Source: Apium graveolens
Taxonomy: Eukaryota > Streptophyta > Magnoliopsida > Apiales > Apiaceae
Assembly: GCF_009905375.1 (NCBI RefSeq)
Contig: NW_027418154.1
Coordinates: forward strand, 124,001-188,000
Reading direction: 5' to 3'
DNA length: 64,000 nt
Positions 11,028 to 20,660 of the stretch are shown in pieces (the first letter of the stretch is position 1; the number at the start of each line of letters is the position of its first letter). The position numbers and the translations under genes were made by a program. The notes under the pieces are model-generated. The model was not told the origin of the DNA. It searched no databases and worked only from the letters and a program-made list of their open reading frames with translations.

Positions 11028-13896
11028 ATGGCAAGTGACTCTTATAAGGTGCAAAGTGACTAATATGGTGAGAAGTCACTTACATGATTGATTAGAGCCA
11101 AAATGTGGCCCAAAATTGACTTGTACGAAAGGGGTACGAAGAGGTGGTTAAAGGATGTCTAATTGCATGTACATGATGTTAACATGTTAATTATATCAAT
11201 ATTTGGTGTCAAGTGACTTTTTAAGGATGCAAAGTGACTCTAATATGGTGAAAAGTGACTAACATGGTTAATTAGAACCAAAATGTGGACCAAAATTGAC
11301 TTGTATGAATATGGCACTAAGAGGTGGTAAAAGGATTTCTAATTGCATGTACATGATGGTAACATGTTAATTGTACCAATATATGATGGCAAGTGACTCT
11401 TATAAGGTGCAAAGTGACTCTAATATGGTGAGAAGTCACTTACATGATTGATTAGAGCCAAAATGTGGCCCAAATTTGACTTGTAGGAAAGGGGTACCAA
11501 AAGGTGGTTAAAGGATGTCTAATTGCATTTACGTGATGTTAACATGTTAATTGTATCAATATATGGGGCAAGTGACTCTTATAGGGTGTAAAGGTACTCT
11601 AATATGGTGAACAGTGACTTACATGGTTGATTAGAGCCAAAATGTGGAACAAAATTAACTTGTATGAAAGTGGCATTAATAGGTGGTAAAAGGATGTCAA
11701 ATTGGATGTATATGATGTTAACATGTCAATTGTTGCATATATGGTGGAAAGTGACTCTTATAGGGTGCAAAGTGACTCTAATATGGTGAGAAGTGCTAAC
11801 ATGGTTAATTAGAACCAAAATGTGGACCAAAATTGACTTGTATGAATATGGCACTAAGAGGTGGTAAAAGGATTTCTAATTGCATTTCCATGATGTTAAC
11901 ATGTTAATTGTACCAATATATGATGGCAAGTGACTCTTATAAGGTGCAAAGTGACTCTAATATGGTGAGAAGTCACTTACATGATTGATTAGAGCCAAAA
12001 TGTGGCCCAAAATTGACTTGTACGAAAGGGGTACCAAGAGGTGGTTAAAGGATGTCTAATTGCATGTACATGATGTTAACATGTTAATTATATCAATATT
12101 TGGTGGCAAGTGACTCTTAAAGGGTGCAAAGTGACTCTAATATGGTGAAAAGTGACTAACATGGTTAATTAGAACCAAAATGTGGACCAAAATTGACTTG
12201 TATGAATATGGCACTAAGAGGTGGTAAAAGGATTTCTAATTGCTTGTACATGATGTTAACATCTTAATTGTACCAATATATGATGGCAAGTGACTCTTAT
12301 AAGGTGCAAAGTGACTCTAATATGGTGAGAAGTCACTTACATGATTGATTAGAGCCAAAATGTGGCCCAAATTTGACTTGTAGGAAAGGGCTACCAAGAG
12401 GTTGTTAAAGGATGTCTAATTGCATTTACGTGATGTTAACATGTTAATTGTATCAATATATGGGGCAAGTGACTCTTATAGGGTGTAAAGGTACTCTAAT
12501 ATGGTGAACAGTGACTTACATGGTTGATTAGAGCCAAAATGTGTAACAAAATTAACTTGTATGAAAGTGGCATTAATAGGTGGTAAAAGGATGTCAAATG
12601 GGATGTATATGATGTTAACATGTCAATTGTTGCATATATGGTGGAAAGTGACTCTTATAGGGTGCAAAGTGACTCTAATATGGTGAAAAGTGACTAACAT
12701 GGTTAATTAGAACCAAAATGTGAACCAAACCTGACTTGTATGAATATGGCACTAAGAGGTGGTAAAAGGATTTCTAATTGCTTGTACATGATGTTAACAT
12801 GTTAATTGTACCAATATATGATGACAAGGGACTCTTATAAGGTGCAAAGTGACTCTAATATGGTGAGACGTCACTTACATGATTGATTAGAGCCAAAATG
12901 TGGCCCAAAATTGACTTGTAGGAAAGGGGTACCAAGAGGTGGTTATAAGATGTCTAATTGCATTTACGTGATGTTAACATGTTTATTGTATCAATATATG
13001 GGGCAAGTGACTCTTATAGAGTGTAAAGGTACTCCAATATGGTGAACATTGACTAACATGGTTGATTAGAGCCAAAATGTGGAACAAAATTAACTTGTAT
13101 GAAAGTGGCATTAATAGGTGGTAAAAGGATGTCAAATTGGATGTATATGATGTTAACATGTCAATTGTTGCATATATGGTGGAAAGTGACTCTTATAGGG
13201 TGCAAAGTTACTCTAATATGGTGAGAAGTGACTAACATGGTTAATTAGAACCAAAATGTGGACCAAAATTGACTTGTATGAATATGGCACTAAGAGGTGG
13301 TAAAAGGATTTCTAATTGCATGTCCATGATGTTAACATGTTAATTGTACCAATATATGATGGCAAGTGACTCTTATAAGGTGCAAAGTGACTCTAATATG
13401 GTGAGAAGTCACTTACATGATTGATTAGAGCCAAAATGTGGCCCAAACTTGACTTGTAGGAAAGGGGTACCAAGAGGTGGTTAAAGGATGTCTAATTGCA
13501 TTTACGTGATGTTAACATGTTAATTGTATGAATATATGGGGCAAGTGACTCTTATAGGGTGTAAAGGTACTCTAATATGGTGAACAGTGACTTACATGGT
13601 TGATTAGAGCCAAAATGTGTAACAAAATTAACTTGTATGAAAGTGGCATTAATAGGTGGTAAAAGGATGTCAAATTGGATGTATATGATGTTAACATGTC
13701 AATTGTTGCATATATGGTGGAAAGTGACTCTTATAGGGTGCAAAGTGACTCTAATATGGTGAAAAGTGACTAACATGGTTAATTAGAACCAAAATGTGGA
13801 CCAAAATTGACTTGTATGAATATGGCACTAAGAGGTGGTAAAAGGATTTCTAATTGCATGTACATGTTGTTAACATGTTAATTGTACCAATATATG
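11028..13896 (+). repeat. 16-mer HOR (about 2870 bp)
   Basis: A third copy of the 27-mer starts here, but the 11-mer part is skipped. The gactttttaagg T5 tag recurs after only 2871 bp (11218 to 14089). The unit is two pentamers plus two trimers and carries the gtcaaatgggatg marker once, at 12596. It shows that the 11-mer module is separable. Confidence 0.85.
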
Positions 13897-14600
13897 ATGG
13901 CAAGTGACTCTTATAAGGTGCAAAGTGACTCTAATATGGTGAGAAGTCACTTACATGATTGATTAGAGCCAAAATGTGGCCCAAAATTGACTTATACGAA
14001 AGGGGTACGAAGAGGTGGTTAAAGGATGTCTAATTGCATGTACATGATGTTAACATGTTAATTATATCAATATCTGGTGTCAAGTGACTTTTTAAGGATG
14101 CAAAGTGACTCTAATATGGTGAAAAGTGACTAACATGGTTAATTAGAACCAAAATGTGGACCAAAATTGACTTGTATGAATATGGCACTAAGAGGTGGTA
14201 AAAGGATTTCTAATTGCATGTACATGATGGTAACATGTTAATTGTACCAATATATGATGGCAATTGACTCTTATAAGGTGCAAAGTGACTCTAATATGGT
14301 GAGAAGTCACTTACATGATTGATTAGAGCCAAAATGTGGCCCAAATTTGACATGTAGGAAAGGGGTACCAAAAGGTGGTTAAAGGATGTCTAATTGCATT
14401 TACGTGATGTTAACATGTTAATTGTATCAATATATGGGGCAAGTGACTCTTATAGGGTGTAAAGGTACTCTAATATGGTGAACATTGACTAACATGGTTG
14501 ATTAGAGCCAAAATGTGGAACAAAATTAACTTGTATGAAAGTGGCATTAATAGGTGGTAAAAGGATGTCAAATTGGATGTATATGATGTTAACATGTCAA
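13897..14600 (+). repeat. Pentamer interrupted by LINE insertion
   Basis: T4 (gtacgaaag... with ggtacgaag), T5 (gactttttaagg), T1 and T2 follow in order. T2 ends at gttaacatgtcaatt, where the poly-T of the LINE begins. The missing T3 resumes right of the element at 15396, so the host phase is preserved apart from a 4-bp loss. Confidence 0.88.
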
Positions 14601-15395
14601 TTTTTTTTTTTTTTGCTAATTAAATAATTTTACAAACCAAAAAAAAGAATACAATTAAGAGGGGCATACCCCAATAGTCAAGAAGAAGTCCCGTGGCTGG
14701 CAACTAAAAACCTATCTGAGAAGCCATTATATCCCAAGGTCAGGAACTGATAAAGCATTACATTAGTAAAACATTAAAACCAAAGAAGGGTTTAAACCAA
14801 CCCATTTTTGGAACGTAGCCGAAGAGAACAATTTCTCTTTTACAATGCGTCTAATAGTACTAATAATAGTCAAAGTAGGATTAGAAGCTCCAGGGTTATG
14901 GAGTCTAAAATTTCTTTCTTTCCATGTGTAGTACACGGCAGTAGAGAAAAACAAGCCCGCAATTTTTAACTCCTTCTTCTTCAATTGGCTAGTAACAAAG
15001 TTCCCCTGGATGCAGTCATTCCAATCTTCCGAGAAATGGAAGTGGAGAGCTTTACGCACAAGATCAAAATATGGACAGTTTGAGAAAATGTGATGGATGG
15101 ATTCACAATCATTGTAGCAAAGAATACAAACCGGATCAACCTGCATGCCAAATGAAACCATACGATCCTTTGTTAAAAGTCTATTAAGAATAGCAAGCCA
15201 TGTGATAAAAGAGCATTTTGGAACCGAGAAGCTATTCCAAACAAAATCCGACCAGGGCACTAAAGCATTCGAAGCACGGACAGAGTCCCAAATATTGGTT
15301 ATCTTAATATTCCGAGTGAGAAGACCATCCCAAGATATAACATCCGATCTACAAATCCTAACCGAATTTGCAATGTTTCTGACATCAATAATGTC
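14601..15395 (-). mobile_element. 5'-truncated LINE (plant non-LTR retrotransposon), 795 bp
   Basis: The only long non-satellite sequence in the window. On the minus strand it reads: coding sequence for the C-terminal end of ORF2, a stop codon, about 148 bp of 3' UTR, then a poly-A tail (seen as 14 T at 14601-14614, two of which may belong to the satellite). An internal start with no RT, endonuclease or 5' UTR shows 5' truncation, normal for target-primed reverse transcription. The left flank ends gtcaatt and the right flank resumes at catatatgg. Uninterrupted T3 reads caattgttgcatatatgg, so gttg is missing and no target-site duplication is visible. The sequence looks little decayed, so insertion was probably recent. 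A single full-size copy in 64 kb fits rare insertion or removal by homogenisation. Confidence 0.92.
14603..14762 (-). other. LINE 3' UTR and poly-A tail
   Basis: Between the ORF2 stop and the satellite, the minus strand carries about 148 bp of non-coding sequence ending aattagc, followed by 12-14 A. The terminal ttagc plus poly-A is shared with the tiny insertion at 60467-60485, which ties the two to one family. No upstream polyadenylation hexamer is called. Confidence 0.75.
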
Positions 15396-15398
15396 CAT
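14763..15398 (-). pseudogene. LINE ORF2 C-terminal remnant with zf-RVT domain (211 codons)
   Basis: Open for 211 codons, ending VLMFY and TAA at 14763-14765. Residues 49-61 (PWSDFVWNSFSVPK) and 67-80 (WLAILNRLLTKDRM) match the conserved W...PK...WLA..RL.TKDR core of the plant zf-RVT family. The zinc ligands follow as C91-x2-C94 and H103-x4-C108, within ESIHHIFSNCP. Residues 157-166 (YYTWKERNFR) match the W.ERN motif that follows zf-RVT in plant LINEs. The endonuclease and reverse transcriptase domains are absent because the element is 5'-truncated. The apparent ATG is an accident: it is built partly from the satellite catatatgg at the junction, so it is not a real start. There are no internal stops or frameshifts, but the fragment cannot be autonomous. 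It is a remnant rather than a working gene. The family call is from motifs, without a database search. Confidence 0.9.
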
Positions 15399-16623
15399 AT
15401 ATGGTGGAAAGTGACTCTTATAGGGTGCAAAGTGACTCTAATATGGTGAGAAGTGACTAACATGGTTAATTAGAACCAAAATGTGGACCAAAATTGACTT
15501 GTATGAATATGGCACTAAGAGGTGGTAAAAGGATTTCTAATTGCATGTCCATGATGTTAACATGTTAATTGTACCAATATATGATGGCAAGTGACTCTTA
15601 TAAGGTGCAAAGTGACTCTAATATGGTGAGAAGTCACTTACATGATTGATTAGAGCCAAAATGTGGCCCAAAATTGACTTGTACGAAAGGGGTACGAAGA
15701 GGTGGTTAAAGGATGTCTAATTGCATGTACATGATGTTAACATGTTAATTATATCAATATTTGGTGTCAAGTGACTTTTAAAGGATGCAAAGTGACTCTA
15801 ATATGGTGAAAAGTGACTAACATGGTTAATTAGAACCAAAATGTGGACCAAAATTGACTTGTATGAATATGGCACTAAGAGGTGGTAAAAGGATTTCTAA
15901 TTGCATGTACATGATGTTAACATGTTAATTGTACCAATATATGATGGCAAGTGACTCTTATAAGGTGCAAAGTGACTCTAATATGGTGAGAAGTCACTTA
16001 CATGATTGATTAGAGCCAAAATGTGGCCCAAATTTGACTTGTAGGAAAGGGGTACCAAAAGGTGGTTAAAGGATGTCTAATTGCATTTACGTGATGTTAA
16101 CATGTTAATTGTATCAATATATGGAGCAAGTGACTCTTATAGGGTGTAAAGGTACTCTAATATGGTGAACAGTGACTTACATGGTTGATTAGAGCCAAAA
16201 TGTGGAACAAAATTAACTTGTATGAAAGTGGCATTAATAGGTGGTAAAAGGATGTTAACATGTCAATTGTTGCATATATGGTGGAAAGTGACTCTTATAG
16301 GGTGCAAAGTGACTCTAATATGGTGAGAAGTGCTAACATGGTTAATTAGAACCAAAATATGGACCAAAATTGACTTGTATGAATATGGCACTAAGAGGTG
16401 CTAAAAGGATTTCTAATTGCATGTCCATGATGTTAACATGTTAATTGTACCAATATATGATGGCAAGTGACTCTTATAAGGTGCAAAGTGACTCTAATAT
16501 GGTGAGAAGTCACTTACATGATTGATTAGAGCCAAAATGTGGCCCAAAATTGACTTGTACGAAAGGGGTACCAAGAGGTGGTTAAAGGATGTCTGGGTAC
16601 CAAGAGGTGGTTAAAGGATGTCT
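15396..16623 (+). repeat. Rearranged end of block A
   Basis: Satellite resumes with the remainder of T3, then T4 (ggtacgaag), T5 (gacttttaaagg), T1 (ggtaccaaaagg), T2, T3 (gaagtgctaac) and T4. These are block A pentamer subtypes. The T2 near 16254 has lost 21 bp between two GATG motifs (aaaaggatgttaac instead of the full ggatgtcaaattggatg form). The last T4 ends in a 29-bp tandem duplication. Downstream the array switches to block B. Confidence 0.82.
16566..16623 (+). repeat. 29-bp tandem duplication in a T4 monomer
   Basis: The segment from gggtaccaagagg to ggatgtct occurs twice in direct succession (16566-16594 and 16595-16623) with no mismatch. It lies directly before the first hybrid monomer of block B, so it may be a scar of the exchange that joined the two blocks. 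I did not see this duplication elsewhere in the window. Confidence 0.9.
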
Positions 16624-17396
16624 AATTGCATGTACATGATGTGAACATGTTAATTGTATCAATATACGGTGGCAAGTGACTCCTATAGGGTGCAACGTGA
16701 CTCTTATAGGGTGTAAAGGTACTCTAATATGGTGAACAGTGACTTACATGGTTGATTAGAGCCAAAATGTGGAACAAAATTAACTTGTATGAAAGTGGCA
16801 TTAAGAGGTGGTAAAAGGATGTCAAATTGGATGTATATGATGTTAACATGTCAATTGTTGCATATATGGTGGAAAGTGACTCTTATAGGGTGCAAAGTGA
16901 CTCTAATATGGTGAGAAGTGACTAACATGGTTAATTAGAACCAAAATGTGGACCAAAATTGACTTGTATGAATATTGCACTAAGAGGTGGTAAAAGGATT
17001 TCTAATTGTATGTCCATGATGTTAACATGTTAATTATACCAATATATGATGGCAAGTGACTCTTATAAGGTGCAAAGTGACTCTAATATGGTGAGAAGTC
17101 ACTTACATGATTGAGTAGAGCCAAAATGTGGCCCAAAATTGACTTGTACGAAAGGGGTACCAAGAGGTGGTTAAAGGATGTCTAATTGCATGTACATGAT
17201 GTTAACATGTTAATTATATCAATATTTGGTGGCAAGTGACTCTTAAAGGGTGCAAAGTGACTCTAATATGGTGAGAAGTGATTAACATGGTTAATTAGAA
17301 CCAAAATGTGGACCAAAATTGACTTGTATGAATATGGCACTAAGAGGTGGTAAAAGGATTTCTAATTGCATGTACATGATGTTAACATGTTAATTG
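16624..17396 (+). repeat. Leading part of block B (end of T4, hyb, T3, T4, T5)
   Basis: The end of the duplicated T4, then hyb, T3 (ttgcactaag), T4 (gagtagagcc) and T5 lie before the first T1 tag. From the first hybrid onward the sequence already matches the sequence one unit to the right: tgactcctat occurs at 16678 and 19941, 3263 bp apart. No gene is present. Confidence 0.82.
16641..16841 (+). repeat. First 201-bp hybrid monomer (hyb)
   Basis: The monomer starts gtgaacatgttaattg (the HpaI site is lost by T to G) and ends at the next GTTAAC, 201 bp later. Its 5' part (tatcaatatacggtggc, then gtgactcctatagggtgc) resembles T5. After one extra aagtgact subrepeat it continues as T2 (gggtgtaaaggtactc, gtggaacaaaattaac). 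It therefore has four subrepeats where other monomers have three. Unequal exchange between a T5 and a T2, out of register by one 22-bp subrepeat, explains both the length and the loss of the intervening T1. This copy has gcaacgtgac; later copies have gcaaagtgac. Confidence 0.88.
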
Positions 17397-20300
17397 TACT
17401 AGTATAGCAAGTGACTCTTATAAGGTGCAAAGTGACTCTAATATGATGAGAAGTCACTTACATGATTGATTAGTGCCAAAATGTGGCCCAAAATTGACTT
17501 GTAGGAAAGGGGTACCAAGAGGTGGTTAAAGGATGTCTAATTGCATTTACGTGATGTTAACATGTTAATTGTATCAATATATGGGGCAAGTGACTCTTAT
17601 AGGGTGCAAAGGTACTCTAATATGGTGAATAGTGACTTACATGGTTGATTAGAGTCAAAATGTGGAACAAAATTAACTTGTATGAAAGTGGCATTAATAG
17701 GTGGTAAAAGGATATCAAATTGGATGTATATGATGTTAACATGTCAATTATTGCATATATGGTGGAAAGTGACTCTTATAGGGTGCAAAGTGACTCTAAT
17801 ATGGTGAGAAGTGACTAACATTGTTAATTAGAACCAAAATGTGGACCAAAATTGACTTGTATGAATATGGCACTAAGAGGTGGTAAAAGGATTTCTAATA
17901 GCATGTCCATGATGTTAACATGTTAATTGTACCAATATATGATAGCAGGTGACTCTTATAAGGTCCAAAGTGACTCTAATATGGTGAGAAGTCACTTACA
18001 TGATTGATTAGAGCCAAAATGTGGCCCAAAATTGACTTGTATGAAAGGGGTACCAAGAGGTGGTTAAAGGATGTCTAATTGCATGTACATGATGTTAACA
18101 TGTTAATTATATCAATATTTGGTGGCAAGTGACTCTTAAAGGGTGCAAAGTGACTCTAATATGGGGAAAAGTGACTAACATGGTTAATTAGAACCAAAAT
18201 GTGGACCAAAATTGACTTGTATGAATATGGCACTAAGAGGTGGTAAAAGGATTTCTAATAACATGTACATGATGTTAACATGTTAATTGTACCAATATAT
18301 GATGGCAAGTGACTCTTATAAGGTGCAAAGTGACTCTAATATGGTGAGAAGTCACTTACATGATTGATTAGAGCCAAAATGTGGCCCAAAATTGACTTGT
18401 ACGCAAGCGGTACCAAGAGGTGGTTAAAGGATGTCTAATTGCATGTACATGATGTTAACATGTTAATTATATCTATATTTGGTGACAAGTGACTCTTAAA
18501 GGGTGCAAAGTGACTCTAATATGGTGAGAAGTGACTAACATGGTTAATTAGAACCAAAATGTGGACCAAAATTGACTTGTATGAATATGGCACTAAGAGG
18601 TGGTAAAAGGATTTCTAATTGCATGTACATGATGTTAACATGTTAATTGTACCAGTATATGATGGCAAGTGACTCTTATAAGGTGCAAAGTGACTCTAAT
18701 ATGATGAGAAGTCACTTACATGATTGATTAGTGCCAAAATGTGGCCCAAAATTGACTTGTAGGAAAGGGGTACCAAGAGGTGGTTAAAGGATGTCTAATT
18801 GCATTTACGTGATGTTAACATGTTAATTGTATCAATATATGGGGCAAGTGACTCTTATAGGGTGTAAAGGTACTCTAATATGGTGAACAGTGACTTACAT
18901 GGTTGATTAGAGGCAAAATGTGGAACAAAATTAACTTGTATGAAAGTGGCATTAATAGGTGGTAAAAGGATGTCAAATTGGATGTATATGATGTTAACTT
19001 GTCAATTGTTGCATATATGGTGGAAAGTGACTCTTATAGGGTGCAAAGTGACTCTATTATGGTGAGAAGTGACTAACACGGTTAATTAGAACCAAAATGT
19101 GGACCAAAATTGATTGTATGGCACTAAGAGGTGGTAAAAGGATTTCTAATAACATGTACATGATGTTAACATGTTAATTGTACCAATATATGATGGAAAA
19201 TGACTCTTATAAGGTGCAAAGTGACTCTAATATGGTGAGAAGTCACTTACATGATTGATTAGAGCCAAAATGTGGCCCAAAATTGACTTGTAGGAAAGGG
19301 GTACCAAGAGGTGGTTAAAGGATGTCTAATGGCATGTACATGATGTGAACATGTTAATTGTATCAATATACGGTGGCAAGTGACTCCTATAGGGTGCAAA
19401 GTGACTCTTATAGGGTGTAAAGGTACTCTAATATGGTGAACAGTGACTTACATGGTTGATTAGAGCCAAAATGTGGAACAAAATTAACTTGTATGAAAGT
19501 GGCATTAAGAGGTGGTAAAAGGATGTCAAATTGGATATATATGATGTTAACATGTCAATTGTTGCATATATGGTGGAAAGTGACTCTTATAGGGTGCAAA
19601 GTGACTCTGATATTGTGAGAAGTGACTAGCATGGTTAATTAGAACCAAAATGTGGACCAAAATTGACTTGTATGAATATTGCACTAAGAGGTGGTAAAAG
19701 GATTTCTAATTGTATGTCCATGATGTTAACATGTTAATTGTACCAATATATGATGGCAAGTGACTCTTATAAGGTGCAAAGTGACTCTAATATGGTGAGA
19801 AGTCACTTACATGATTGAGTAGAGCCAAAATGTGGCCCAAAATTGACTTGTACGAAAGGGGTACCAAGAGGTGGTTAAAGGATGTCTAATGGCATGTACA
19901 TGATGTGAACATGTTAATTGTATCAATATACGGTGGCAAGTGACTCCTATAGGGTGCAAAGTGACTCTTATAGGGTGTAAAGGTACTCTAATATGGTGAA
20001 CAGTGACTTACATGGTTGATTAGAGCCAAAATGTGGAACAAAATTAACTTGTATGAAAGTGGCATTAAGAGGTGGTAAAAGGATGTCAAATTGGATGTAT
20101 ATGATGTTAACATGTCAATTGTTGCATATATGGTGGAAAGTGACTCTTATAGGGTGCAAAGTGACTCTGATATGGTGAGAAGTGACTAGCATGGTTAATT
20201 AGAACCAAAATGTGGACCAAAATTGACTTGTATGAATATTGCACTAAGAGGGGGTAAAAGGATTTCTAATTGTATGTCCATGATGTTAACATGTTAATTG

Positions 20301-20660
20301 TACCAATATATGATGGCAAGTGACTCTTATAAGGTGCAAAGTGACTCTAATATGGTGAGAAGTCACTTACATGATTGAGTAGAGCCAAAATGTGGCCCAA
20401 AATTGACTTGTACGAAAGGGGTACCAAGAGGTGGTTAAAGGATGTCTAATTGCATGTACATGATGTTAACATGTTAATTATATCAATATTTGGTGGCAAG
20501 TGACTCTTAAAGGGTGCAAAGTGACTCTAATATGGTGAGAAGTGACTAACATGGTTAATTAGAACCAAAATGTGGACCAAAATTGACTTGTATGAATATG
20601 GCACTAAGAGGTGGTAAAAGGATTTCTAATTGCATGTACATGATGTTAACATGTTAATTG
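17397..20660 (+). repeat. 18-mer HOR type A, unit 1 (3264 bp)
   Basis: Order: T1-T2-T3-T4-T5-T4-T5-T1-T2-T3-T4-hyb-T3-T4-hyb-T3-T4-T5. This unit differs from the next two at several tags. It has atatggggc, gtgactcttatag, atggtgagaag and ggtaccaagagg where they have atatagggc, gtgacccttatag, atgctgagaag and ggtacccagagg. It also has gatatcaaattgg, gatattgtgag and a 2-bp deletion at aattgattgtatgg. It is the most diverged of the type A units. Confidence 0.88.

Larger units (their letters stand above)
1..14600 (+). repeat. Satellite array block A (about 179-bp monomers)
   Basis: Head-to-tail tandem array. A GTTAAC (HpaI) site inside the recurring gatgttaacatg recurs every 178-180 bp, for example at 160, 695, 873, 1053 and 1232. 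Monomers are about 35% GC with more G than C on this strand. All copies share orientation and no inversion was seen. Block A is made of the five monomer types in pentamers and T1-T2-T3 trimers, and it lacks the 201-bp hybrid monomer of block B. It holds no gene. A role in heterochromatin or centromere structure is inference only. Confidence 0.97.

Noticed and set aside
14615..15395. LTR retrotransposon or centromeric retroelement as the source of the insertion
   Set aside because: There are no LTRs, primer-binding site, integrase or gag. The poly-A end, zf-RVT motif and 5' truncation fit a LINE.
15145..15414. Plus-strand frame of 89 codons over the LINE
   Set aside because: It is the antisense shadow of the zf-RVT coding sequence and runs into the satellite. 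The minus strand carries the recognisable motifs.
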